Positions 1 through 8,286 are shown, counted from the first letter of the stretch. The stretch: 34,478 bases of DNA from Nocardia vinacea NBRC 16497 (GCF_000308835.1 NZ_BAGN01000092.1:1-34478), one strand, 5' to 3'. Notes: generated by a model from the sequence alone, not told the origin. Numbers and translations: made by a program.

Positions 1-599
1 CCCGCCCGGTAGGTCAGCAGCTCCTGGCCGATAAGGCTCCAGTCCGGGACGGTTCCGGCGAGGTGTGCGTCGATCAGTGGTTTGCCGACGAGCCAGCGGG
101 CGAAGTTCGGATCGACGGCATCGATCCGGAAGCGAGCGTCGAACGAGACGTTGCCGGTGGCGGTGGGCTTGTCACCGAACAGTGTGCGGCCCAGCTTGGA
201 CAGCACGCCGCGGGTGGACACGTTGACCGATGGGAAGGGGCGGTCCAGCAGCACCATGGTCGCGATGAGGTGGTGCGTTGTCGTCGATCTGTTCGACGCG
301 GAACGTGGGCCGACCGTCGCAGCGACACTTTCCGTTTCGTACGCGTACTCCGCCACCGTCACCCAGCGGCCGCCGATCTGCCCTGTCAATGTCACGCCCA
401 GATAGCGTCCACCCTGGGGCATGCGCGATACCCACCGAGCCCGTGAGCTGTCCGCGAACGTCCACCCGTGCTGGGTCGCCCACTGCCGCAAGATCCTTCG
501 GCGCGCGCGCTCGGCACGAATCGCCAGCGGAACGAACACAATGAGCGCGACCAGTATCAGGATCGGCCCGGCCAGGACCAAGATCACCGCTGCGTCCAT
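1..599 (-). CDS. Membrane-anchored hypothetical protein, 3' end outside the window
   Basis: The minus-strand frame is open from an ATG at 599 to the left edge, giving at least 199 residues with no stop. The start is supported by a GAGGAGG-like ribosome binding site 3-4 nt upstream. Residues 4-27 form one hydrophobic segment, followed by an Arg-rich stretch (RAERARRRILRQW), which suggests an N-in anchor with a cytoplasmic soluble domain. The rest is a mixed beta-rich domain with WATQHGWTF, GGRYLGVTLTG and FDARFRIDAVDPNFARW segments. It resembles uncharacterised actinobacterial membrane-anchored proteins of the DUF3137 sort, but I do not recognise the family with certainty and assign no function. 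It is divergent from the SMR pump gene, with 110 bp between the starts. Confidence 0.75.
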   Translation of the reverse strand, partial: MDAAVILVLAGPILILVALIVFVPLAIRAERARRRILRQWATQHGWTFADSSRARWVSRMPQGGRYLGVTLTGQIGGRWVTVAEYAYETESVAATVGPRSASNRSTTTHHLIATMVLLDRPFPSVNVSTRGVLSKLGRTLFGDKPTATGNVSFDARFRIDAVDPNFARWLVGKPLIDAHLAGTVPDWSLIGQELLTYRA

Positions 600-697
600 T
601 GTCCCTCCTCGATCGACGACCGAATTGTGCGGTGTCGACCTTTCGATCGGGACAGTCAAATGCTTATGGCGCCGACCGCACCCCATCCGCCCCGGTT

Positions 698-709
698 TAC
701 GCTGCGCCG
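698..709 (+). promoter_or_regulatory. Candidate -10 box for a leaderless SMR transcript
   Basis: TACGCT (698-703, fits TAnnnT) is followed by exactly six bases and then the ATG at 710, so transcription would begin at the start codon. No Shine-Dalgarno sequence is visible upstream of this ATG, which agrees with a leaderless mRNA. No convincing -35 box is seen. Confidence 0.45.
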
Positions 710-1033
710 ATGACCCTGCTGTTGCTGGCGCTGGCCATCGCCTCCGAAATCACCGCGACCGTATCGCTCAAAATCTCCGACGGTTTCAGCAAATTGGTGC
801 CTTCGATCATCGTGGTCATCGGCTACAGCGCGGCCTTCTTCTTCCTGTCCCAAGCACTGAAGCGCGGCATGCCGATCGGCGTTGCATACGGCATCTGGTC
901 GGCGGTCGGCGTCGCGGCCATCGCCGTCATCGGTGTCCTATTCCTCGACGAACGCCTCTCGTTGATCCAGGTCGGCGGTATCGCATTGGTGATTCTCGGT
1001 GTGCTTGCCCTGGAACTCGGTGGCGCGCACTGA
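710..1033 (+). CDS. Small multidrug resistance (SMR) family efflux protein
   Basis: 107 residues, the normal SMR length, with four hydrophobic helices. The family's membrane-embedded glutamate is present as E13 in AIASEITATVSLK. The helix-3 YGIWSAVG segment and the helix-4 lead-in FLDERLSLIQ are typical of EmrE/QacE/Mmr. SMR proteins work as dimers that exchange protons for quaternary ammonium compounds, cationic dyes or guanidinium; which of these applies here cannot be read from the sequence. The longer frame from 599 is rejected because residues before this Met are not SMR-like and the ATG at 710 sits six bases after a -10 box. No partner SMR subunit is nearby, so a homodimer is likely. 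A DUF4253 gene follows after 47 bp on the same strand. Confidence 0.9.
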   Translation: MTLLLLALAIASEITATVSLKISDGFSKLVPSIIVVIGYSAAFFFLSQALKRGMPIGVAYGIWSAVGVAAIAVIGVLFLDERLSLIQVGGIALVILGVLALELGGAH

Positions 1034-1080
1034 CATCCGCGCTGCGAAATTGTCGGTGGGTGGCTGTTGAATGACGGCTC

Positions 1081-1926
1081 ATGAAGAGAGACTTCGAGGC
1101 GGGGACCTTCGCCGCGGATCGCCCGGCGGAGCCGGCGGCGGTGCCCTTCGCGGGTAATGATCCGGCGGAAGCGTTGGCGGCGTACGGGATCGAGCTCCCG
1201 GCGGCGTCGGTGGTCGAGCGGACGGTGTCGGGGGCGCCGGTGTGGGTCGTGTCGACCGAGCCCGGTTATGCGGCGGCCGGGCTGTGGGAGCAGGTGCGGG
1301 AGGTGCATCCGAAGACCGGATTGTGGCCGGTGCTGACCAAGACCCATACCTGGTACTGCACCGGGTCCGAGCGCGGCTGGGAGCAATCGCGTGAGCTGTC
1401 GATTCCGGAATTCGTCGCCGGAACCGATGCGGCGGAATGGTTGCGCGAGAGGTATCGCGAGCGGTTGGGCGATGACTACGAGATTCCACGAGGCGGACCG
1501 GACTGGGCCGATCTGGATCTCGAACTCTACGACTACGACGGATTCGATTGGGGCGACGTCTGGAGTATTCGTGGCGATTGCGATGAATTCGACCAGCTCG
1601 CCCTGATTCCCACCGCGAATTCCTGGCTGGTTCCGTACGAACTGCAATGGTCGGGTGCGCTCAACTATGACCTCGACGGCGCCGACCACGCATTGATGCT
1701 GCGCCGGTGGGCGGCGTCGGAGCGCCGATGCGAACTCGTCGCATTGGATTCCGACACGCTGTGGCTCGCCGTCGCACACGAGCCGGAGCTGACCGAAGAC
1801 GCCGCGCTCGCGCAGGCATTGGAGGCGTACCTGTACTGCCCGGATGCGGTCGAACAGGATCGCGATTCACTCGATGAACTGGCCGAATCCCTGCTGCGGC
1901 AGCTGTGGCGCTTCTGGTGGGACTGA
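1081..1926 (+). CDS. DUF4253 domain-containing protein
   Basis: 281 residues, soluble and acidic, with no signal peptide. The C-terminal half carries the DUF4253 pattern: LIPTANSWLVPYELQW, then a RRWAASERRCELVALDSDTLWL block and VAHEPELTEDAALAQALEAY. In that domain a Trp-rich strand, a conserved RRW helix and a final helix with YLYCPD recur. The function of DUF4253 is unknown; it is often found as a single gene in actinomycetes and in immunity-like or orphan contexts. The start has no strong ribosome binding site, so a slightly different start is possible. The N-terminal 60 residues (PAEPAAVPFAGNDPAEALAAYGIELP) match the usual lead-in of such proteins. Confidence 0.75.
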   Translation: MKRDFEAGTFAADRPAEPAAVPFAGNDPAEALAAYGIELPAASVVERTVSGAPVWVVSTEPGYAAAGLWEQVREVHPKTGLWPVLTKTHTWYCTGSERGWEQSRELSIPEFVAGTDAAEWLRERYRERLGDDYEIPRGGPDWADLDLELYDYDGFDWGDVWSIRGDCDEFDQLALIPTANSWLVPYELQWSGALNYDLDGADHALMLRRWAASERRCELVALDSDTLWLAVAHEPELTEDAALAQALEAYLYCPDAVEQDRDSLDELAESLLRQLWRFWWD

Positions 1927-1990
1927 TCGGTCTCGTTGCGCCCTGCGCATTTTGTCGAATTCGTCCCATGGGAGGTGGCGGCGAACGTAG

Positions 1991-2002
1991 CATCGGCCGA
2001 TG
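1991..2002. promoter_or_regulatory. 12-bp perfect palindrome upstream of the sugar ABC operon
   Basis: CATCGGCCGATG is a perfect dyad about 40 bp before the ATPase start at 2043, in the only intergenic stretch (1927-2042) in front of the importer operon. It could be an operator, since no regulator gene for the operon lies next to it. It is short and GC-rich, so chance occurrence is possible. Confidence 0.25.
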
Positions 2003-2042
2003 GATCGGACGTTTGCTCAACTGAGTCGACGCGGGTGACGGT

Positions 2043-2819
2043 ATGGCATCGGAACCGGGCGATGTAGTACTCCAGGCCCAGTCGTTGGTGAAACGCTACG
2101 GCGGTGTCGAGGCGTTGCGGGGAGCCAACTTTCAGGTCCGTGCCGGTGAGGTCGTCGCATTGATCGGCGATAACGGCGCGGGCAAGTCCACACTGGTGAA
2201 ATGCCTTTCCGGGGCGGAACAACCGGATTCGGGGACCATCCTGCTGGACGGTTCGGAAACGGTGCTCGGCTCACCGACCGCCGCACGCAAGCTCGGCATC
2301 GAAACCGTGTACCAGGACCTCGCCGTCGCACCCGATCTGGACCCGGCCGCCAACCTCTTCCTCGGCCGGGAGCTGGTTCGCCGCGGATTGGCGGGCAGAC
2401 TCGGCATGCTCGACAAGCGGGCGATGCGGACCCAAGCCGTCGAACACTTCCGAGGCCTCGGCGTGACGCTGCAAAGCACCGATGTGCCGATCGGCGCCCT
2501 GTCGGGCGGACAGCGCCAGAGTGTCGCCGTGGCGCGTGCGGTGCTGTGGGCGAGCAAGGTCGTCTTCATGGACGAACCGACCGCGGCCCTCGGCGTTGTG
2601 CAGCGCGAAAGGGTGCTCGAGGTGATCCGCAATGTGCGCGACCAGGGCATTGCCGTCGTCCTGATCAGCCACAATATGCCCGAGGTGCTGGCCGTGGCCG
2701 ACCGGATCGAGGTGCTGCGCCTCGGCAAGCGGGTGGCCCGATTCGTCGCCGCCGACGCGACCTTGGAACAGTTGGTCGGCGCGATGACCGGAGCGCTGTC
2801 ACATGAGGACGCTGCATGA
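2043..2819 (+). CDS. CUT2-family sugar ABC importer, single-domain ATP-binding protein
   Basis: 258 residues with one complete nucleotide-binding domain: Walker A GDNGAGKST (42-50), Q-loop region TVYQDLAVAPDLDPAANLFLGRE, signature LSGGQRQ, Walker B VVFMDEPTAALG and H-loop ISHNMPEV. The NLFLGRE segment is typical of ribose/xylose/fructose-type (RbsA/FrcA) importers. Most CUT2 ATPases, such as RbsA, are about 500 residues with two fused domains. This is the half-size FrcA-like form, so two copies would pair with the permease dimer. It begins the operon ATPase-permease-binding protein and overlaps the permease start by four bases (ATGA), indicating translational coupling. The ribosome binding site is weak (GGGTGACGGT). 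The substrate is probably a monosaccharide, but its identity is unknown. Confidence 0.9.
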   Translation: MASEPGDVVLQAQSLVKRYGGVEALRGANFQVRAGEVVALIGDNGAGKSTLVKCLSGAEQPDSGTILLDGSETVLGSPTAARKLGIETVYQDLAVAPDLDPAANLFLGRELVRRGLAGRLGMLDKRAMRTQAVEHFRGLGVTLQSTDVPIGALSGGQRQSVAVARAVLWASKVVFMDEPTAALGVVQRERVLEVIRNVRDQGIAVVLISHNMPEVLAVADRIEVLRLGKRVARFVAADATLEQLVGAMTGALSHEDAA

Positions 2820-3850
2820 CGAATGCAGAGCCGAAAGATGGCCCCGATCTGCCGGAACGTACTGCGCTGCAACGGCTTCTCGGCGCGAGCACGCTGTGGA
2901 TCGGCGTGGTGCTCGTCGTTCTGTGTGTCGTTTTCAGTGTCCTCCGCCCCGATGCCTTCCCGACCCGCTTCACCCTGCAAACTCTGCTGATCGAAACCTC
3001 GGTGCTGCTGGTGCTTTCGGTCGGCATGACGTTCGTGATCATCACCTCGGGCATCGACCTGTCGGTCGGCATGGTGCTGATCTTCGCCGGGGTGCTCGGT
3101 GCGAAAACGATGGAATGGCTGAGCCCCGACGAGAACGCCACCGGTGCGGGGTGGGGGACTATCGCTATCGGCTTCCTGATTTCCATTGCGGGCGGCGGCA
3201 TCTGGGGATTGCTCAATGGAATTCTGGTGGCAAAAGCCAAGATTCCACCGCTGATCGTCACACTCGGCTCCTTCGGCGCGGCACTCGGTGCGGCACAACT
3301 GATCACCGGCGGTGTCGACACCAGGACAGTGCCCGATAAGCTGCGCAACTCCCTGGGTTTCGGGACATCGCTGGGCGGCGTACCGAATCTCGTGCTGGTC
3401 GCGGCGGCGGTGACGGTGCTCGCCGCCTGGCTGCTGCACACCACCCGATTCGGTCGCTACACCTACGCGATCGGCTCCAATGAGGAGGCCGCGCGGCGTT
3501 CGGGCATCGCGGTCACTCGCCACCTCGTGCTGGTCTATCTGATGACCGGATTACTCGCCGGACTGGCCGGATTCATGAATCTGGCCTACTTCGGCACCAC
3601 CACCATCGGCGGGCACGGCACCGACAATCTGGATGCCATCGCCGGTGTAGTCATCGGCGGAACAAGCCTTTTCGGCGGCATCGGCACCATTGTCGGCACG
3701 GTTATCGGCGTTTTCATTCCGTCGGTGCTGCGCAAGGGATTCGTCATCGCGGGGGTGCCGGTGTTCTGGCAGCCGATCGCGGTGAGCGCGGTTCTGGTCG
3801 GGGCGGTGTGGTTCGACCAACTGCGCCGCCGAGCCCGGGACCGCAAGTAG
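2816..3850 (+). CDS. CUT2-family sugar ABC importer, permease
   Basis: 344 residues with 8-10 hydrophobic helices. Family marks include the MTFVIITSGIDLSVGM helix, GLLNGILVAKAKIPPLIVTLGS, the YAIGSNEEAARRSGI loop that contacts the ATPase, and the DAIAGVVIGGTSLFGGIGTIVGTVIG block near the C-terminus. These are the signatures of RbsC/XylH/FrcB membrane subunits. It starts inside the last codons of the ATPase gene (ATGA overlap). The N-terminal 35 residues are cytoplasmic. It should form the membrane channel as a dimer, taking sugar from the lipoprotein encoded next. Confidence 0.92.
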   Translation: MTNAEPKDGPDLPERTALQRLLGASTLWIGVVLVVLCVVFSVLRPDAFPTRFTLQTLLIETSVLLVLSVGMTFVIITSGIDLSVGMVLIFAGVLGAKTMEWLSPDENATGAGWGTIAIGFLISIAGGGIWGLLNGILVAKAKIPPLIVTLGSFGAALGAAQLITGGVDTRTVPDKLRNSLGFGTSLGGVPNLVLVAAAVTVLAAWLLHTTRFGRYTYAIGSNEEAARRSGIAVTRHLVLVYLMTGLLAGLAGFMNLAYFGTTTIGGHGTDNLDAIAGVVIGGTSLFGGIGTIVGTVIGVFIPSVLRKGFVIAGVPVFWQPIAVSAVLVGAVWFDQLRRRARDRK

Positions 3851-3858
3851 AGAGGTAA

Positions 3859-3873
3859 GCAGTACAGCACTGC
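3859..3873 (+). other. Small intercistronic hairpin before the binding-protein gene
   Basis: GCAGT-ACAGC-ACTGC forms a five-base-pair stem in the 53-bp gap between permease and binding protein. Such hairpins are sometimes involved in setting a higher level of the binding-protein message. The stem is short, so this is tentative. Confidence 0.25.
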
Positions 3874-3903
3874 GCGATAAGAAAATAAGGCGGAGGTAGC
3901 CAA

Positions 3904-4878
3904 ATGAGGGTGGCGAAGCGGACCGCGGTGATGATCGGCGCGATGGCGGCGGTCGGCACGCTGGTGATGGGATGCGGTGGCTCGGTGAACAATTCCGGCG
4001 GCACGGATGCCAAGAAATTGGTGCTGATTCCCGGTGTCGCCGACGAACCGTTCTATATCTCCATGCAGTGCGGCGCCCAGGACGAGGCGAGCAAACTCGG
4101 CTACAAGCTGGAGACGCAGGCGCCGACGAAATTCGATGCGGGCGCGCAGACTCCGGTGCTGACCGGTGTGATGGCCAATAAGCCCGGCGGCATCCTGATC
4201 GCCCCGACACATGCGCAGGCGATGGCGAATCCGATCAAACAGGCCAAGGATGCCGGGATCAAAATCATCGAGGTCGATACCGCACTGGATGACACCTCGA
4301 TCGCGCTGTCGTCGATCGCATCCGATAACAAGAAGGGCGGCGAGCTCGCGGCACAGACGCTGGCCAAGCTCGTCGGCGACAAGGGACCCGTGCTGGTGAT
4401 CAACACCAAGGCCGGAACCTCCACCACCGACGCGCGTGCACAGGGCTTCGAAGACGCGGTGAAGGCATTCCCGGGCATTACCTCGCTCGGCGTGCAGTAC
4501 AACAATAATGAAGCGGCACAGGCGGCTTCGATCGTCACCGCGACGCTGGCCGCCCATCCCGACCTCGCCGGGATCTTCGCCACCAACCTGAGTTCGGCCG
4601 AGGGCGCGGCCACCGGATTGCGCAATGCCAATAAGCTCGGCCAGGTCAAACTGGTCGGCTTCGATGCGAGTCCGAAACAGGTCGAGGATCTGAAAGCCGG
4701 CACCGTGCAGGCGCTTATCGCGCAGGATCCGGCCGGGATCGGTGCGAAGGGCGTCGACGAGGCCGCGGCCGCGCTCGAGGGTAAGCCGGTCACCCGCAAT
4801 ATCCAGACCGATATGGTGGCCATCACCCAGGCCGATATGGATGCCAACTCGAAGTACTTCTACAAGCGGAAGTGCTGA
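3904..4878 (+). CDS. Sugar-binding lipoprotein of the CUT2 ABC importer
   Basis: 324 residues. The N-terminus is a lipoprotein signal (MRVAKRTAVMIGAMAAVGTL then VMGC), with lipidated Cys at residue 24. The mature part is a periplasmic-binding-protein type 1 (RbsB-like) fold: LVLIPGVADEPFYISMQCGAQDEASKLGY, the GILIAPTHAQAMANPIKQA segment, IIEVDTALDD, the hinge strand VLVINTKAGTSTTDARAQGF and the C-terminal VKLVGFDASPKQVEDLKAGTVQALIAQDP. The last block is the usual site where the sugar is gripped. A strong ribosome binding site (GGCGGAGGT) precedes the ATG. It captures the sugar at the cell surface and delivers it to the permease. The end of the operon is marked by a hairpin 12 bp downstream. 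Confidence 0.92.
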   Translation: MRVAKRTAVMIGAMAAVGTLVMGCGGSVNNSGGTDAKKLVLIPGVADEPFYISMQCGAQDEASKLGYKLETQAPTKFDAGAQTPVLTGVMANKPGGILIAPTHAQAMANPIKQAKDAGIKIIEVDTALDDTSIALSSIASDNKKGGELAAQTLAKLVGDKGPVLVINTKAGTSTTDARAQGFEDAVKAFPGITSLGVQYNNNEAAQAASIVTATLAAHPDLAGIFATNLSSAEGAATGLRNANKLGQVKLVGFDASPKQVEDLKAGTVQALIAQDPAGIGAKGVDEAAAALEGKPVTRNIQTDMVAITQADMDANSKYFYKRKC

Positions 4879-4890
4879 CGGGGTCGACAT

Positions 4891-4914
4891 CGGGTCCGAG
4901 CACGCTCGGACCCG
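4891..4914. terminator. Bidirectional hairpin terminator between convergent genes
   Basis: CGGGTCCGAG-CACG-CTCGGACCCG is a perfect ten-base-pair stem with a four-base loop, placed between the stop of the binding protein (4878) and the stop of the oppositely oriented threonine ammonia-lyase (4916). There is no long T-tract, as is common in actinobacteria. Confidence 0.75.
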
Positions 4915-4915
4915 A

Positions 4916-6136
4916 CTAATCCTCCACGCGCACCGCGTACCCCGAATTCTCCAGCGCGGCAAGCACATCGTCTCGATGCGTGGGACCCCGGGTCTCCAAC
5001 GTCAGCGACACCTCGACCTCGTCAACGGCGAGCCACCCACCGGTCCGCGAGTGCACCACATCCACCACACTCGCACCGGTCTTCCCGACCACCGCGAGCA
5101 ATCCGCTGAGCGCACCCGGCCGATCCGAAATCGTCACGCGCACAGCCAGATAGCGCCCGGCGGCACCGAGACCATGACCGATGATTCTGGTCAGCATCAT
5201 CGGATCGATATTGCCGCCGGACAGGATCGCGCACACCGGCCCCTGCAATCCGAGTTCCGTTGGCTCGCGACTCATCAAGGCTGCCACCGCGGCGGCACCG
5301 GCGGGCTCGACGATCAACTTCGCGCGTTCCAGACACAGCAGCAGCGCCTTGGACAGCGCGTCCTCGTCCACCGTGACCACCGCGGGCACATGCGCCGCGA
5401 CGTGCGCGAACGGCACCTCACCCGGCAGCCCGACGGCAATACCGTCGGCCATCGTAGACATCCGCGCCACTCGCACCGGCTTACCCGCCGCCAGCGAATC
5501 CGGCCATGCCGCCGCCTCCGCCGCCTGCACGCCAACCACCCGTACGTGTGGTGCGACATGACGCAGGGCGATGGCGACCCCGGCGAGCAGCCCACCGCCG
5601 CCGGTCGGCACGATCACCGTACCGACCTCGGGCATCTGCTCGATGATCTCCAAGGCCACCGTCGCCTGCCCGGCGACGATATCGGCGTGATCGAAGGGAT
5701 GGATCAGCGTCGCACCGGTCCGCTCGGCGAAATCCAGTGCTGCGTCCAGCGAGTCGTCGATGGTCTCACCGACCTGTCGTACCTCGGCCCCATATGCCTT
5801 GGTGGCCACCAACTTCGGCAGCGAAGCACCCACCGGCATGAACACCGTCGAGCGAATCCCGAGCGAAGCCGCGGCCCACGCGACCCCCTGCGCGTGATTG
5901 CCCGCACTGGCCGCCACCACGCCGCGCGCCCGATCTTCCGCCGGAAGGTTCGCGATCCGGAAATACGCCCCGCGCGGCTTGAACGAGCCGGTCCGCTGCA
6001 GGTTCTCGCACTTCAGCCACACCTCGGTTCCGGCGCGTTCGGATAACACCCGTGACGCGACCACCGGTGTCCGCCGAATCACCGGCGCCAATGCCGCCGC
6101 GGCCGCCTCGATACGGTCCAGTCCCAGCAACTCCAT
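4916..6136 (-). CDS. ilvA: Threonine ammonia-lyase with C-terminal ACT-like domain
   Basis: 406 residues from the ATG at 6136; codons before it do not match the family. It is a fold-type II PLP enzyme that deaminates L-threonine (or L-serine) to 2-oxobutyrate, the first step of isoleucine synthesis or threonine breakdown. The PLP lysine is K53 in GSFKPRGA, and the phosphate-binding glycine loop is TGGGGLLAG (178-186). SAGNHAQGVAWAA is also diagnostic. Residues from about 325 form a single ACT-like domain (VRVTISDRPGALSGLLAVVG), as in the shorter, roughly 400-residue actinobacterial enzymes. Longer biosynthetic IlvA proteins carry two such domains. Serine racemase or serine deaminase activity is the main alternative. 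The gene is a monocistron or pairs with the esterase 88 bp upstream. Confidence 0.9.
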   Translation of the reverse strand: MELLGLDRIEAAAAALAPVIRRTPVVASRVLSERAGTEVWLKCENLQRTGSFKPRGAYFRIANLPAEDRARGVVAASAGNHAQGVAWAAASLGIRSTVFMPVGASLPKLVATKAYGAEVRQVGETIDDSLDAALDFAERTGATLIHPFDHADIVAGQATVALEIIEQMPEVGTVIVPTGGGGLLAGVAIALRHVAPHVRVVGVQAAEAAAWPDSLAAGKPVRVARMSTMADGIAVGLPGEVPFAHVAAHVPAVVTVDEDALSKALLLCLERAKLIVEPAGAAAVAALMSREPTELGLQGPVCAILSGGNIDPMMLTRIIGHGLGAAGRYLAVRVTISDRPGALSGLLAVVGKTGASVVDVVHSRTGGWLAVDEVEVSLTLETRGPTHRDDVLAALENSGYAVRVED

Positions 6137-6224
6137 GGCCCCATGCTGCCAGTTGCTGTGCACCCAGCGCCGACTCCCGCACGCAATCCGCGGGATCCAG
6201 CAGAATCTGCTCAGGAATGGGCGC

Positions 6225-7400
6225 TCAGGCCAATCCCTGCTTGGCCAAGTTGTGCGCAATCGCACCGAGTCGCGCCAGTCGGGCATCACCCAGCGGCGTC
6301 AGCTTCCCACCGAGCCGATTGGTGACGAAGGCCAGCGACATACCGGTGGCCGGATCGGCGAACGCCCCCGAACCGCCGAGGCCGAAATGACCGAACGCCG
6401 AGACGGGTTCGGCCTTCGACGGCTTCATCGGCACACCGTGATAACCCAGCGCCCACGGAATGCGAAACGCCAGAACGTAGTCGGGAGTGAAGACCTGACG
6501 CTGCGTGATCAGCTCGACAGTCTCCGGACGCAGCAACTGGAAGTCCCCGAGCCGACCATCGGTCGCGAGGGCGCTGTACATCCTCGCCAGGGCGCGCGCC
6601 GAGAAAACCCCGTTGACGCCCGGCATGACCGAATCATGCAGGCGCGGATCGGAAACCATATCCGCGAACCCGCGCGGCGTGGTTTCCGCAGCCGCCGCGA
6701 AACGAGTTCGGCCCATGAGCCGCGCACTGTTCTCCCAACTCATACCCGCAACGGTGAGTCGAGGAAAGTTGGTGGCAATGCGGCCGCGCTCGGACTCCGG
6801 TACTCGGAACCAGAGTTCTTCCGCCGCAAGCGGTTCCGCGATTTCCGTGCGCAACAGTTCGGTGAAGTCCGAACCGGAGACCCGTCGGATCAGCTCGGCG
6901 GCCAAATGCCCGAAGGAGATTCCGTGATAGCCGCTGGTCACCAGGTGACGCGGATCGGCGCCGCAGGCCGCGAGCGCGGCGGTGACCTCGGCATCGTCGA
7001 AGAAACGCGTTACCGGCCCGGGCAGCAGATCGCGCAACCGATGCAGGCCCGCCCGGTGCGTGAGCATTTCCCGCACCGTAATGCGCTCCTTGCCGGCCGC
7101 TCCGAATTCGGGCCAGTAGGTGGCGACCGGCTCGTCGTAATCGAACAGTCCACGCTCGGCCAATCGGTGCGCCAGCGTCGAGACCACACCCTTGCCGGTG
7201 GAATAGGCCATGGCCACGGTATCGGCGGCCCACGGCACCCCCGGATGCGCGAATCCGGCCCACACATCCACGACCGGTTCGCCGTGCTGATAGACCACGA
7301 GCGCCCCGCCGCCATCGCTCGGCCGGCGGAACAGCCTGTCGAATTCGGCGACCAGGCGCACATAGCGACGATCCACCGACTGCGTTGCCGTAAGTGTCAT
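6225..7400 (-). CDS. Beta-lactamase-fold serine esterase/hydrolase (EstB/class C-like)
   Basis: 391 residues. The ATG at 7400 is preceded by AGAGGTAATCCG, a good ribosome binding site; the longer frame upstream overlaps the divergent gntR gene and is rejected. The serine-lysine pair of the family is S67-x-x-K70 in AYSTGKGVV. A tyrosine motif follows at Y158 (SGYHGISFGHL), in the position of the YxN/YxS motif, and FGHFGLGGSG near the C-terminus takes the place of the KTG triad. MLTHRAGLHRL is another conserved esterase/D,D-peptidase block. There is no signal peptide, so it is probably cytoplasmic, like EstB and lipolytic relatives of penicillin-binding proteins. The substrate is unknown. It is divergent from a GntR regulator across 163 bp, so it may be under that regulator's control. 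Confidence 0.85.
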   Translation of the reverse strand: MTLTATQSVDRRYVRLVAEFDRLFRRPSDGGGALVVYQHGEPVVDVWAGFAHPGVPWAADTVAMAYSTGKGVVSTLAHRLAERGLFDYDEPVATYWPEFGAAGKERITVREMLTHRAGLHRLRDLLPGPVTRFFDDAEVTAALAACGADPRHLVTSGYHGISFGHLAAELIRRVSGSDFTELLRTEIAEPLAAEELWFRVPESERGRIATNFPRLTVAGMSWENSARLMGRTRFAAAAETTPRGFADMVSDPRLHDSVMPGVNGVFSARALARMYSALATDGRLGDFQLLRPETVELITQRQVFTPDYVLAFRIPWALGYHGVPMKPSKAEPVSAFGHFGLGGSGAFADPATGMSLAFVTNRLGGKLTPLGDARLARLGAIAHNLAKQGLA

Positions 7401-7515
7401 CGGATTACCTCTGTCGTTCGACCAACCAACAGCATGGCACGACGGCGATACGGCTCTATCGCGGTGCCGAAATTCCAACCGTGAGACCAGTCGGTTCGGT
7501 GAACTTTTCCTGACC

Positions 7516-7529
7516 GTCACATCCGTGAC
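7516..7529. promoter_or_regulatory. Candidate operator between the esterase and gntR genes
   Basis: GTCAC-ATCC-GTGAC is a perfect inverted repeat with five-base arms, lying 22 bp upstream of the gntR -10 box. The hexamer TGACCG also occurs twice in direct orientation here (7511 and 7526). GntR/FCD proteins bind short dyads close to their own promoter, so autoregulation is a reasonable reading. Confidence 0.4.
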
Positions 7530-7551
7530 CGAGATCGCAACACGGCTCGCA

Positions 7552-7563
7552 TAGCGTGGCCGC
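7552..7563 (+). promoter_or_regulatory. Candidate -10 box for leaderless gntR transcript
   Basis: TAGCGT (7552-7557) is followed by exactly six bases and the ATG at 7564. No Shine-Dalgarno sequence is visible. The geometry is identical to that in front of the SMR gene (710) and the LtrA-like gene (33903). Confidence 0.45.
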
Positions 7564-8286
7564 ATGCCCCCGAGACGACGATCGGCGCTATTGGCCAGGT
7601 TGGTTGTCGACGAACCAGGCCGACCACAAGTGATCCTCGGCGAACTGCGCCGGGTGATTCTGGATGGGGCCGTGCCGCCGTGCACGGTGATCCCGTTGCG
7701 TGAGGTCGCCGAATTATTCGGCGTCAGCCACATCCCCGTGCGCGAGGCGCTCAAGACATTGATCGGGGAGGGGCTGGTCACGCATCGGCCGCACGGCGGT
7801 TATGCGGTGGCCCAGCTGACCTCCAACGAGCTGCGCGAAATGTACATCGTGCGGGAGACCCTCGAAACCGCTTCGCTGGCGGCCGCGGCGCGCAATGCCA
7901 CCGACGCCGACCGCGCCCGCCTGCTCGAAGTGAATTCGTTACTGGAACAGGCGATTCGAGATGACGACCCCGTCGCGTACCACCGTCAGTCGCGCCACTT
8001 CCATGTGGCGCTGACCAAGCCGTCGCGGTTGTTCCGACTGCTGCACATGCTCGAATCGGCATGGAATGTCACCGAGCCGGTGCAGTCCATGGTGCATATC
8101 GGCCGCGGCGACCGGGTGCGCCTGCACACCGATCACGCGCTGATGCTCGATGCGTTCATGGCTCGCGATGTGGATCGCCTGCTGCTGGTCGCCGAACGGC
8201 ATCACCGCAGGTTGGAGACGGTAATCGCGACGCTGCCCACCGATACCGGACTGCTCGCGCCGGAAGATATATCTGTCGCGCAATAG
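7564..8286 (+). CDS. GntR-family (FadR/FCD subfamily) transcriptional regulator
   Basis: 240 residues. Residues of about 20-80 form the winged helix-turn-helix: VILGELRRVILDGAVPP, then VAELFGVSHIPVREALKTLIGEGLVTHRPHGGYAV, the classic GntR recognition helix and wing. Residues of about 85-225 form the all-helical FCD effector domain, with LREMYIVRETLETASLAAAA, HRQSRHFHVAL and HTDHALMLDAFMARD. The two His and the Asp/Glu positions fit the metal-binding FCD type. FCD regulators usually sense small carboxylates or catabolic intermediates. It sits directly upstream of the NCS1 permease and racemase genes, so the likely effector is a hydantoin, ureide or related compound. The four phased GCAAT repeats just after this gene may be its target. 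Confidence 0.92.
   Translation: MPPRRRSALLARLVVDEPGRPQVILGELRRVILDGAVPPCTVIPLREVAELFGVSHIPVREALKTLIGEGLVTHRPHGGYAVAQLTSNELREMYIVRETLETASLAAAARNATDADRARLLEVNSLLEQAIRDDDPVAYHRQSRHFHVALTKPSRLFRLLHMLESAWNVTEPVQSMVHIGRGDRVRLHTDHALMLDAFMARDVDRLLLVAERHHRRLETVIATLPTDTGLLAPEDISVAQ

Noticed and set aside
2132..3523. 463-codon minus-strand frame across the sugar ABC ATPase and permease
   Set aside because: Antisense shadow of two well-supported transporter genes.
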